A stretch of DNA of 64,000 nucleotides from Achromobacter deleyi (GTDB lineage Bacteria; Pseudomonadota; Gammaproteobacteria; Burkholderiales; Burkholderiaceae_B), in NCBI RefSeq assembly GCF_902859705.1, contig NZ_CADIJO010000014.1, positions 62,001-126,000 of the forward strand, read 5' to 3'. Below the pieces are notes generated by a model. The model was not told the origin of the DNA and ran no database searches. It saw only the letters and a program-made list of their open reading frames with translations. Positions 37,412-45,088 of the stretch are shown piece by piece. The first letter of the stretch is position 1. Each line of letters begins with the position of its first letter. The position numbers and the translations under genes are program-made.

Positions 37412-38770
37412 ATGCCTTCCAATCCCCTGCTCATCGGCTGCGCTTCGGGTTTTTCCGGCGACCGCAGCGACGGCGCCGCCGCCGTGGTGCGCACGCTGGC
37501 CGCCCGGGGCGGCGGCACGCTGATCTTCGAAACGCTGGCCGAGCGCACGCTGGCGCTGGCCCAACTGGCGCGCAACCAGGACCCGCAGCGCGGCTACGAG
37601 CCGCTGCTGGACGACCTGGTCGCCCCCGTGCTGGCCGACTGCCTGCGCCATGGCATCAACATCGTCAGCAACTTCGGCGCCGCCAATCCCGTCGCCGCGG
37701 CCCGCCGCATTGCCGAACTGGCCGCCCGCCAGGGCCTGCCCGCCCCGCGTATCGCCGTGATCCATGGCGACGCGCTGGAATCGCCGGCGCAGCGCGACCT
37801 GCTGCGCCAGCGGCTGGGTGCGGCGCTGGACGGCGTCGACGTGGTCAGCGCCACCGCCTATCTGGGCGCCACCGAGATCGCCCAGGCCCTGGCCGCGGGC
37901 GCGCAGATTGTCGTGGCCGGCCGCGTGGCCGACCCGTCCTTGACGCTGGGCCCGGCGTTGGCGCATTTCGGTTGGGACCTGGCCGACTGGCCGCGGCTGG
38001 GCCGCGCCACCATGGCCGGCCACATGCTGGAATGCGGCCTGCAGGTCACCGGCGGCTACTTCTGCGTGCCGGGCCTGAAAGAAGTGCCCGATGTGCACGC
38101 GGCGGGCTTTCCCATCGCCGAGATCCAGGCCGACGGCGAATTCATCATCGGCAAGGCGGACGCCACCGGCGGCGCGGTGGATGCGCGCACGGTCAAGGAA
38201 CAGCTGCTGTACGAAGTGCATGACCCGGCCCGCTACCTGACGCCCGACGTCGTGGCCGACCTGTCCCAGGCCCAGGTGCAGGACCTGGGCGGCAACCGAG
38301 TGGCCGTGCGCGGCATCACCGGCCATGCGCGGCCCGATGAATTGAAGGTCAACGTCTGCTATCACGGCGGCTGGCTGGCCGAGGCCGAGATTTCCTATGC
38401 CGGCGTGCAGGCCGAAGCGCGCGCCCGGCTGGCCGCCGACATCGTGCAAAAGCGCCTGGGATCGGCCCTGCGCCTGCGCGCCGACCTGATCGGCGCCATC
38501 AGCATCCTGGACGATGACGCCGGCGCTTTGCGCGGCGCGCAAGCCGATGGCCACGGCCGCGACGTGCGCCTGCGCATGGCCGGCGAACATGCCGACCGCG
38601 CGGTGGCCGAACGCGTGCTGCGCGAAGTGACCGCGCTGTACACCTGCGGCCCGGCCGGCGGCGGCGGCGTGCGCACCGCGCTGCGCCCGCGCCTGAACAT
38701 GGTGTCCTGCACCATCCCCCGCGACGCCGTGCACAGCGGCTGGCGCTTCCTGGAAGAGATCGCACAATGA
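37412..38770 (+). CDS. AtuA-like acyclic terpene utilisation/DUF1446 family protein
   Basis: This is a 452-residue cytoplasmic protein of the AtuA/DUF1446 family (PF07287). The start MPSNPLLIGCASGFSGDRSD, the block IVSNFGAANPVAAARRIAEL and the ending GVRTALRPRLNMVSCTIPRD are typical. AtuA of Pseudomonas is needed for citronellol/geraniol degradation but its reaction is not established, so no activity is claimed. The ATG at 37412 is preferred over an in-frame TTG at 37397. It overlaps the following AtuA-related gene by 4 bp and stands next to a Bug uptake protein and a divergent LysR regulator. Confidence 0.82.
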   Translation: MPSNPLLIGCASGFSGDRSDGAAAVVRTLAARGGGTLIFETLAERTLALAQLARNQDPQRGYEPLLDDLVAPVLADCLRHGINIVSNFGAANPVAAARRIAELAARQGLPAPRIAVIHGDALESPAQRDLLRQRLGAALDGVDVVSATAYLGATEIAQALAAGAQIVVAGRVADPSLTLGPALAHFGWDLADWPRLGRATMAGHMLECGLQVTGGYFCVPGLKEVPDVHAAGFPIAEIQADGEFIIGKADATGGAVDARTVKEQLLYEVHDPARYLTPDVVADLSQAQVQDLGGNRVAVRGITGHARPDELKVNVCYHGGWLAEAEISYAGVQAEARARLAADIVQKRLGSALRLRADLIGAISILDDDAGALRGAQADGHGRDVRLRMAGEHADRAVAERVLREVTALYTCGPAGGGGVRTALRPRLNMVSCTIPRDAVHSGWRFLEEIAQ

Positions 38771-39201
38771 ACCCTGCCACCGCATCCGGGGCGGCCGCGC
38801 CCCACACCGAGTCCCGCGTGGCCGTGCCCCGGGTGGCCGTGCCCTTGTACCGCCTGGGCCACAGCCGGTCCGGCGACAAAGGCGACATCTCGAACCTGAG
38901 CCTCATCGCCTGGGACCCCGAGTGCCACGCCGTGCTGGCCGAGCAGGTGACCGAGGCCCGCGTGGCCGCCTGGTTCGCCTATCGCCACCCGGTGCGCGTC
39001 ACCCGTTACCTCTTGCCCACCCTGCACGCGATGAACTTCGTGCTGGAAGGCGTGCTGGACGGCGGCGTCAACGACGCCCTGAACCTGGACGCCCACGGCA
39101 AGAGCCTGTCTTTCCGCTTGCTGGACATGACGGTCCTGGTCAGCCCCGCGCTGGCCGACCGGCTGCCCGACATCCCGGGCGACCGCCCCGCCCCCGCCTG
39201 A
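38767..39201 (+). CDS. AtuA-associated small domain protein
   Basis: This is a 144-residue protein matching the small C-terminal domain that accompanies AtuA/DUF1446 proteins, here as a separate gene. The core VPLYRLGHSRSGDKGDISNL and the stretch RYLLPTLHAMNFVLEGVLDG with GGVNDALNLDAHGKSLS are the conserved parts. It starts inside the stop of the preceding gene (ATGA), so the two are almost certainly subunits of one activity. The first ~25 residues are a low-complexity lead-in with a repeated VAVPRVAVP segment. Reaction unknown. Confidence 0.78.
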   Translation: MNPATASGAAAPHTESRVAVPRVAVPLYRLGHSRSGDKGDISNLSLIAWDPECHAVLAEQVTEARVAAWFAYRHPVRVTRYLLPTLHAMNFVLEGVLDGGVNDALNLDAHGKSLSFRLLDMTVLVSPALADRLPDIPGDRPAPA

Positions 39202-39247
39202 CCTTTACGCCCCACCCCATAAAAAAACACACCCAGGAGACAACCCC

Positions 39248-40210
39248 ATGCGCATTCCCCTCAAGAGCCGACTGGCCCTGCTGATGGCAGCCCTGCCGCT
39301 GACCGCCCTGGCCCAGAATTTTCCGGCCAAGCCCATCACCTTCATCGTGCCGTTTGCCGCCGGCAGCGCCACCGACCAGATCGGCCGCGCCATCGGCCAG
39401 GGCGTCACCGAGCAGACCGGCCAGGCGGTGGTCATCGAGAACAAGCCCGGCGCCAGCGCCATGATCGGCGCCGCCACCGCGGCCCGCGCCGCGCCCGACG
39501 GCTACACGGTACTGATCACCACCAACACCACACACGCCGCCAACGAGCACCTGTACAAGACGCTGACCTATCACCCCGTCAAGGACTACGCCCCGATCTC
39601 GCTATTGGGCAAGGGCGGCCAGATCATGGTGGTCAACCCCGGCTCGCCCGCCAAGACGGTGGGCGACTTCCTGGCGCAGGCGCGCCAGTCGCCGGGCAAG
39701 CTGAGTTTCGGCAGCGGCAGTTCCAGCAGCCGCATCGCGGGCGAACTGCTGCAACAGATGGCGGGCGTGCAACTGCTGCACGTGCCCTACAAGAGCAACC
39801 CGCTGGCCGTGACCGACCTGCTGGGCGGGCAGATCGACATGATGATCACCGACACCGCCACCGGCCTGCCGCAGGTCAAGTCGGGCAAACTGCGCGCGCT
39901 GGGCGTCACCGGCCTGACGCGTTCGCCGCTGGCCCCCGATGTGCCCACCATCGCCGAATCCGGCGTGCCGGGCTACGAAATGGGCTACTGGTTCGCCGCC
40001 TACGCGCCGGCCGGCACGCCGCCCGACGTGGTCAAGCGCCTGAACGAACTGCTGGTCAAGGCCACCCAGAGCGCGCCGGCCAAGCAGTTCTATGCCCAGA
40101 CCGGCACCGATCCGGCCTCATCCACGCCGGACGAACTGGCGCAGTTCCAGCTGGCCGAATCGAAGAAGTGGGGCGACATCATCAAGAAGGCCGGCATCCA
40201 GCCGGAATAA
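39248..40210 (+). CDS. Bug family (TctC-like) periplasmic binding protein
   Basis: This is a 320-residue periplasmic receptor of the Bordetella uptake gene family (PF03401), with a signal peptide cleaved near TALA-QNFPAKP. Family landmarks are FPAKPITFIVPFAAGSATDQ, GASAMIGAATAARAAPDGYT and HVPYKSNPLAVTDLLGGQID. Bug proteins bind carboxylates and related small anions. No TctA/TctB membrane genes are nearby, which is usual for this large family. It closes the unit begun by the AtuA-like genes, so its ligand may be the substrate of that pathway. Confidence 0.9.
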   Translation: MRIPLKSRLALLMAALPLTALAQNFPAKPITFIVPFAAGSATDQIGRAIGQGVTEQTGQAVVIENKPGASAMIGAATAARAAPDGYTVLITTNTTHAANEHLYKTLTYHPVKDYAPISLLGKGGQIMVVNPGSPAKTVGDFLAQARQSPGKLSFGSGSSSSRIAGELLQQMAGVQLLHVPYKSNPLAVTDLLGGQIDMMITDTATGLPQVKSGKLRALGVTGLTRSPLAPDVPTIAESGVPGYEMGYWFAAYAPAGTPPDVVKRLNELLVKATQSAPAKQFYAQTGTDPASSTPDELAQFQLAESKKWGDIIKKAGIQPE

Positions 40211-40215
40211 GCGCG

Positions 40216-41100
40216 TCACCCCGCCGCCTGCGCCTTCAGCCATTCCAGCACGGCGCGCGCGCCGTGCGACAGCGCTCGCTCGGCGCTGACAGCGACGTGG
40301 TACGTGTGCCCGTCGATGCTCGGCCCGAAAGGCTGATGGAGCTGGCCCGCCGCCAGTTCCTGGGCGACCAGCGCCTGGCTGACCAAGGCGATGCCTTCCC
40401 CCGCGACGGCCGCTTGAATGGCGTGCCCTTCATCCGAAAACCGCAGCTCGCCCGCGGGCGATGCCTCGGGCCGCCCGGCTTGGGCAAACCAGCGCTCCCA
40501 GGTGGGATTGTGCGGATGCTGCCGCCGCCATTCGAAGTAGATCAGCGGCCAACGCGCCAGGTCTTCGATTGTGCGCACACCCAGCCGCGGGTTGGCAACG
40601 GGGGCAAAGCGGTCTGTGAATAGCGGTTCGACGGTCAGGCCGGGATACGGCCCCCGGCCGTAGCGGATGGCAATGTCGACCGCCGTCGAACGCAGGTCGA
40701 CGATCTCGTCCGAGGCCTGGACTTGCAGGTCGATACCCGCCAGGTCGCGGCGAAACGCCCCCATCCTTGGCAAGAGCCATTTCGCCGTGAACGCGTTGGT
40801 CGCCGAGATGACCACCTGGGGCCGCTGCCGGGCTTCGGTCAGCCGTTCCAGCGCCGCCTGGAAGGCGTCGAAGCCATCGCGCAGCACCGGGTACAGGCGC
40901 GTGCCCGCATCGGTAAGCGCGACGCGCCGGACCTGCCGGGTAAAGAGGGCCGCGCCGACCTGTTGTTCAAGCCCTCGAATCTGGTGGCTGACGGCCGTGG
41001 GCGTGACCGCGAGTTCTTCGGCGGCCGCCTTGAAGCTGCCCAGGCGGGCCGCGGCCTCGAAGGCGCGTAGCGCTGACAGGGGCAGGAATCGTCGATGCAT
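40216..41100 (-). CDS. LysR-type regulator, GcvA-like
   Basis: This is a 294-residue LysR regulator. The N terminus RRFLPLSALRAFEAAARLGS followed by FKAAAEELAVTPTAVSHQIR is of the GcvA/AmpR-like subgroup. It is divergent from the RidA-like and old yellow enzyme genes across 140 bp that contain a repeated 12-mer, so it probably controls them. Its 3' end is 5 bp from the convergent Bug protein gene. Effector unknown. Confidence 0.9.
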   Translation of the reverse strand: MHRRFLPLSALRAFEAAARLGSFKAAAEELAVTPTAVSHQIRGLEQQVGAALFTRQVRRVALTDAGTRLYPVLRDGFDAFQAALERLTEARQRPQVVISATNAFTAKWLLPRMGAFRRDLAGIDLQVQASDEIVDLRSTAVDIAIRYGRGPYPGLTVEPLFTDRFAPVANPRLGVRTIEDLARWPLIYFEWRRQHPHNPTWERWFAQAGRPEASPAGELRFSDEGHAIQAAVAGEGIALVSQALVAQELAAGQLHQPFGPSIDGHTYHVAVSAERALSHGARAVLEWLKAQAAG

Positions 41101-41146
41101 GAGGCTGGGACCGGTGTTGATATGAATGAAATTATCTCACCTGATG

Positions 41147-41228
41147 CTTGATAAATGAACCTTTGTCGGGCGGATTCCACTCCCTTATCTTCTCTCTACC
41201 CGCCATCGTCGGCGGACTTGATAAATGA
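41147..41228. promoter_or_regulatory. Repeated 12-mer in divergent regulatory region
   Basis: CTTGATAAATGA occurs twice in direct orientation, at 41147-41158 and 41217-41228, exactly 70 bp apart. Both lie between the divergent LysR gene and the RidA-like gene. The second copy is just before the RidA-like start. The spacing suits two binding sites on the same face of the helix for a LysR tetramer, but this is inference. Confidence 0.45.
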
Positions 41229-41240
41229 GAGAAACTAATC

Positions 41241-41636
41241 ATGATCGAACGCGTCACCACCCAGCCTGACCCCTACGAACCCTTCCTGCTGTCGCAAGGC
41301 ATCAAGGCCAATGGCTGGCTGTTCATCTCGGGCCAGGCCGGCGCGGGCGAGAACGGCAAGATCGTCCAGGGCGGCTTCCTGGCACAGGGGCGGCAGGCTT
41401 TTGCGAACCTGCGCCGGGCGCTCGAAGCCGGCGGCGCCAGCCTGAAGGATGTGGTCAAGGTCACCATTTTCGTGACCGACATGGGCCACTTCGATGACGT
41501 CGTGACGCTGCGCCGCGAATTCTTCGCGGCGCCCTACCCGGCCGACACCATCGCCGAGATTCGCGCCCTTTACACACCCGATGCGATGATCGAAATCGAA
41601 GCGATCGCGGTCGTCCCCCACGCAGAGGGTCGTTGA
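41241..41636 (+). CDS. RidA-like (YjgF/UK114 superfamily) protein
   Basis: This is a 131-residue RidA superfamily protein: YEPFLLSQGIKANGWLFISG, LRRALEAGGASLKDVVKVTI and FFAAPYPADTIAEIRALYTP. The C-terminal arginine that binds the substrate carboxylate in true RidA (PARST) is not present in the usual place; the segment reads PYPADTIAEI. It may belong to a subfamily with a different substrate. The next gene, an old yellow enzyme reductase, starts 1 bp after the stop, so they form an operon. Confidence 0.85.
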   Translation: MIERVTTQPDPYEPFLLSQGIKANGWLFISGQAGAGENGKIVQGGFLAQGRQAFANLRRALEAGGASLKDVVKVTIFVTDMGHFDDVVTLRREFFAAPYPADTIAEIRALYTPDAMIEIEAIAVVPHAEGR

Positions 41637-41637
41637 G

Positions 41638-42750
41638 ATGGCCACGTCGACGCTTTACGACCCGGTTGCGATCGGCGCGCTGCGGCTGGCGAACCGCCTG
41701 GCCGTCGCACCGATGACGCGGGTCAGTGCCTTGGCCGATGGCCGGGCCACCGCGCAGATGGCGGATTACTACGGCGATTTCGCTGCCGGCGGGTTCGGCC
41801 TGGTCATCACCGAGGGCGTCTACACCGACCAGGCCTACGCCCAGGGCTATCTCTTGCAGCCCGGCCTGGCCGACAACGCGCAGCGCGACGCATGGCGCCC
41901 CGTGGTAGATCGTGTGCATGCGAGCGGCGGCCGCATCATTGCCCAACTCATGCATGCCGGCGCCATTTCGCAAGGCAATCCCCATCGACCGAACGCCAAA
42001 GGCCCGTCAGCGGTGCAGCCCAAAGGCATGCAGATGAGCTTCTATCGTGGGGAAGGCGCCTACCGGCTGCCTGAAGCGCTGTCGCTGGCGGAAGTGAACG
42101 ATGCGGTGGCGGCTTTCGCCCAGGCGGCGCTCAGGGCAAAGGCGGCCGGCTTCGATGGCGTGGAACTGCACGGCGCGAACGGCTACCTGCTCGACCAGTT
42201 CCTGACGGACTACACCAACCAACGCACCGACGGCTACGGCGGCGGGCTGGCGCACCGCCTGCGCCTGGGCGTCGAGACGATCCAGGCCGTGCGCCGCGCC
42301 GTCGGCGCCGATTTCACGGTGGGTTATCGCGTGTCGCAAGGCAAGGTCAACGACTTCACCCACAAGTGGGCAGGCGGCGAGCCAGAGGCGGCGCTCATCT
42401 TCAAGACGCTGTCGGCCGCCGGCATCGATTACCTGCATACGACGGAATTCGAAGCCTGGCAGCCGGCCTTTGGCGCCGGCCCCAGCCTTGCCGCGCTGGC
42501 CCGGCAACACGGCACCGTGCCGGTGATCGCCAACGGCGCCTTGCACACCCCCAGCGAAGCCGTGGGGATGGTCGATCGCGGCGAGGCGGACCTGGTGTCG
42601 CTGGGCCGCGGGGCACTGACCCATGCCGACTGGCCGCATCGCCTTCGCAACGGCCTGGTCCTGCAAGCGTTCGATCGCGCCCTGCTCTCGCCCATTGCCG
42701 ACCTGGCCAACGCAGAAAGACTGCGTGGCGGCCCGCGCACCCCGGCGTGA
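41638..42750 (+). CDS. Old yellow enzyme family alkene reductase
   Basis: This is a 370-residue FMN-dependent oxidoreductase of the OYE/NemA family that reduces activated C=C bonds (enones, nitroalkenes, nitrate esters) with NAD(P)H. The TIM-barrel landmarks are LANRLAVAPMTRVSALADGR, GRIIAQLMHAG, the His/Asn substrate anchors in VELHGANGYLLDQFLTDYTN, RTDGYGG and the C-terminal flavin phosphate site VSLGRGALTHADWP. It is coupled to the RidA-like gene. The pairing suggests detoxification or catabolism of an unsaturated amine-derived compound, which is inference. Confidence 0.88.
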   Translation: MATSTLYDPVAIGALRLANRLAVAPMTRVSALADGRATAQMADYYGDFAAGGFGLVITEGVYTDQAYAQGYLLQPGLADNAQRDAWRPVVDRVHASGGRIIAQLMHAGAISQGNPHRPNAKGPSAVQPKGMQMSFYRGEGAYRLPEALSLAEVNDAVAAFAQAALRAKAAGFDGVELHGANGYLLDQFLTDYTNQRTDGYGGGLAHRLRLGVETIQAVRRAVGADFTVGYRVSQGKVNDFTHKWAGGEPEAALIFKTLSAAGIDYLHTTEFEAWQPAFGAGPSLAALARQHGTVPVIANGALHTPSEAVGMVDRGEADLVSLGRGALTHADWPHRLRNGLVLQAFDRALLSPIADLANAERLRGGPRTPA

Positions 42751-42782
42751 CGCCAGCGGCGTTGGAGATGTGGCTCAAATGC

Positions 42783-42810
42783 AAAAGGCGCAGCCTGGGC
42801 TGCGCCTTTT
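42783..42810. terminator. Bidirectional terminator between OYE gene and fpr
   Basis: AAAAGGCGCAGCC (42783-42795) is complementary to GGCTGCGCCTTTT (42798-42810). The effective stem has about 11 bp and a small loop, with A-tract and T-tract ends. It serves the convergent OYE and fpr genes. Confidence 0.85.
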
Positions 42811-42837
42811 CATTGCCACGGCAAACGCCGCCGCGGC

Positions 42838-43614
42838 TTACTTTTCGACGAAAGCGCGTTCGACCACGTAGTCGCCCGGCTGGCCCACGCCCGGGGACAC
42901 CACGAAACCGCGCTTGTCCAGCATGGCGCTGATGTCGGCCAGCATATGCGGGCTACCGCAGATCATGGCGCGATCGGTTTCGGGGTTGATCTGGGGAATG
43001 CCGATGTCGGCGCACAGCTTGCCGTTTTCCATCAGCTCGGTAATGCGGCCCTGGTTGCGGAACGGCTCGCGCGTGACGGTCGGGTAGTAGACCAGCTTGT
43101 CGCGCACCACGTCGCCGAAGAACTCGTTGTTGGGCAGTTCTTTTTCGATGAAGTCGGCGTAGGCCAGCTCGCTGGCCCAGCGCACCCCGTGCACCAGGAT
43201 GACCTTGTCGAAGCGTTCGTAGACGTCGGGGTCTTTGATGATGCTCATGAAGGGCGCCAGGCCCGTGCCCGTGCCGAACAGGAACAGGTGCTTGCCCGGC
43301 TTGAGGTCGTCGACCACCAGGGTGCCCACCGGCTTGCGGCTGACCAGGATGGTGTCGCCTTCCTTCAGATGCTGCAGGCGCGAGGTCAGCGGACCGTTCT
43401 GCACCTTGATGCTGAGGAATTCGAGGTTTTCTTCGTAGTTGGCGCTGGCGATGCTGTAGGCCCGCAGCAGGGGCTTGCCTTCGACTTCCAGGCCGATCAT
43501 GACGAAGTGGCCGTTGTGGAACCGCAAGGCCGCGTCACGCGTGGTGGTAAAGGAAAACAGGGTGTCGTTCCAGTGGTGCACGCTAAGCACGCGCTCGGTG
43601 TTGAAAGCAGCCAT
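42838..43614 (-). CDS. fpr: Ferredoxin/flavodoxin-NADP+ reductase
   Basis: This is a 258-residue flavoprotein exchanging electrons between NADPH and ferredoxin or flavodoxin. The FAD-binding motif RAYSIASANYEENLEF and the NADP-site block LFLFGTGTGLAPFMSIIKDP are clear, and the C-terminal ending ...VVERAFVEK is typical of the bacterial subclass. It is divergent from the iron importer fbpABC. A Fur-like site at 43664-43682 lies about 50 bp upstream of its start, so iron or redox control is possible. Confidence 0.94.
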   Translation of the reverse strand: MAAFNTERVLSVHHWNDTLFSFTTTRDAALRFHNGHFVMIGLEVEGKPLLRAYSIASANYEENLEFLSIKVQNGPLTSRLQHLKEGDTILVSRKPVGTLVVDDLKPGKHLFLFGTGTGLAPFMSIIKDPDVYERFDKVILVHGVRWASELAYADFIEKELPNNEFFGDVVRDKLVYYPTVTREPFRNQGRITELMENGKLCADIGIPQINPETDRAMICGSPHMLADISAMLDKRGFVVSPGVGQPGDYVVERAFVEK

Positions 43615-43663
43615 GTCGTATCTAGAGACTATTAGGGTTGACCCTATTCTACAGGGTCCCGAT

Positions 43664-43682
43664 GATAATTGCTCTCATTATT
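43664..43682. promoter_or_regulatory. Fur-box-like site, fpr side
   Basis: GATAATTGCTCTCATTATT matches the 19-bp Fur consensus at about 13 of 19 positions by hand. Both outer hexamers are well kept, and the centre is poor. It lies between fpr and fbpA. Confidence 0.4.
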
Positions 43683-43780
43683 CCGTAATACCCTTATGCC
43701 GTATTGATGGGGATCAAGGGTCTGATCGCAAGCCTTACGAACAGTTGAACGCCTTAAAACTTCCTGTTATTGTGCGGTTC

Positions 43781-43799
43781 TCATTTGATAATCATTTTC
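43781..43799 (+). promoter_or_regulatory. Fur-box-like site upstream of fbpA
   Basis: TCATTTGATAATCATTTTC matches the Fur consensus at about 13 of 19 positions. The right-hand 13 bases match at 12. It lies about 80 bp before the fbpA start, in a low-GC promoter-like stretch, as expected for an iron-repressed importer. Confidence 0.6.
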
Positions 43800-43879
43800 G
43801 TTAGCAGACCGTTTTGAGCAGCGGACTAGCCCGGCCCGCCCTGGCTTTGACCGCTGCAGACCTTGCCGGAGTTCCTTTC

Positions 43880-44923
43880 ATGTCTATGCGTCCCCAATTG
43901 AAAACGCTGCTGCGCACCCTGGCCCTGGCCGGCGCCGCCGCGTTTGCCGTCCCGGCCCACGCCGCCGAGGAAGTCAGCCTGTACACCACGCGTGAACCCA
44001 AGCTGATCCAACCGCTGCTGGACGCCTTCACCAAGGAAAGCGGCATCAAGGTCAACACCGTCTTCGTCAAAGACGGCCTGCTCGAGCGCGTGAAGGCCGA
44101 AGGCGCCAAGTCGCCCGCCGACGTGCTGATGACCGTGGACATCGGCAACCTGCTCGACCTGGTGGACGGCGGCGTGACCCAATCGGTCAAGTCGCAGACG
44201 CTGGAATCGGTCATTCCCGCCAACCTGCGCGGCGCCGACGGCAAGTGGTTCGCCCTGTCGCTGCGCGACCGCGTGCTGTATGTCGAAAAAGACCTGAAGC
44301 TGGAAAGCTTCCGCTACGAAGACCTGGCCGATCCCAAATGGAAGGGCAAGGTCTGCATCCGCTCGGGCCAGCACCCCTACAACACCGCCATGGTCGCCTC
44401 GATGATCGCCCATGACGGCGCCGAAGCCACCGAAAAATGGCTGCGCGGCGTGAAGGCCAACCTGGCCCGCAAGGCCGCTGGCGGCGACCGCGACGTGGCC
44501 CGCGACATCCTGGGCGGCATCTGCGACATCGGCCTGGCCAACGCCTACTACGTCGGTCACATGAAGAACGCCGAAGCCGGCACCGACGCCCGCAAGTGGG
44601 GCGACGCCATCAAGGTGATCCGTCCGACCTTCGCCAACAGCAAGAGCGGCGGCACCCACGTGAACGTCAGCGGCGCCGCCGTGGCGGTCAACGCGCCCAA
44701 CAAGGCCAACGCGGTCAAGCTGCTGGACTTCCTGGTGTCCGAACCCGCCCAGGCGCTGTACGCCCAGGCCAACTACGAATACCCGGTGCGCAAGGGCGTC
44801 AAGCTCGACCCCGTGGTCGCCAGCTTCGGCGAACTGAAGGTCGATCCCCTGCCCCTGACCGAAATCGCCAAGTACCGCAAGCAAGCCAGCGAACTGGTGG
44901 ACAAGGTCGGTTTCGACAACTAA
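43880..44923 (+). CDS. fbpA: Ferric iron ABC transporter periplasmic binding protein
   Basis: This is a 347-residue periplasmic Fe3+-binding protein (FbpA/FutA/AfuA type) with a signal peptide ending near PAHA-AEEVSLYTTRE. The paired tyrosines that coordinate iron are visible in GLANAYYVGHMKN, and the mature start EVSLYTTREPKLIQPLLDAF is characteristic. The start at 43880 (MSMRPQLK) has GGAG upstream; ATG at 43886 is possible. It heads fbpABC and is preceded by a Fur-like site. A nested hairpin separates it from fbpB. Confidence 0.93.
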   Translation: MSMRPQLKTLLRTLALAGAAAFAVPAHAAEEVSLYTTREPKLIQPLLDAFTKESGIKVNTVFVKDGLLERVKAEGAKSPADVLMTVDIGNLLDLVDGGVTQSVKSQTLESVIPANLRGADGKWFALSLRDRVLYVEKDLKLESFRYEDLADPKWKGKVCIRSGQHPYNTAMVASMIAHDGAEATEKWLRGVKANLARKAAGGDRDVARDILGGICDIGLANAYYVGHMKNAEAGTDARKWGDAIKVIRPTFANSKSGGTHVNVSGAAVAVNAPNKANAVKLLDFLVSEPAQALYAQANYEYPVRKGVKLDPVVASFGELKVDPLPLTEIAKYRKQASELVDKVGFDN

Positions 44924-44964
44924 AACACGGCACGGCGGCGCCTCGGCGCCGCCCTTCTGCCTTC

Positions 44965-45018
44965 AGGCCTGCCCTCGCCCAAACCCGGATTCGCGCCGGA
45001 TTGGGCGGCGGCAGGCCT
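44965..45018 (+). promoter_or_regulatory. Long interrupted stem-loop between fbpA and fbpB
   Basis: AGGCCTGCC (44965-44973) pairs with GGCAGGCCT (45010-45018). Inside it, GCCCAA pairs with TTGGGC and CCGG with CCGG, giving a nested hairpin in the 165-bp gap. No T-run follows. It is comparable in position to the structures after livJ and ugpB. Confidence 0.5.
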
Positions 45019-45088
45019 TGACGCTACAGGCGCTGCCCCGCGCGGCGCCCGATCCGCAGCATTATTGAAGCAGCACCCTTTCTGAAGC

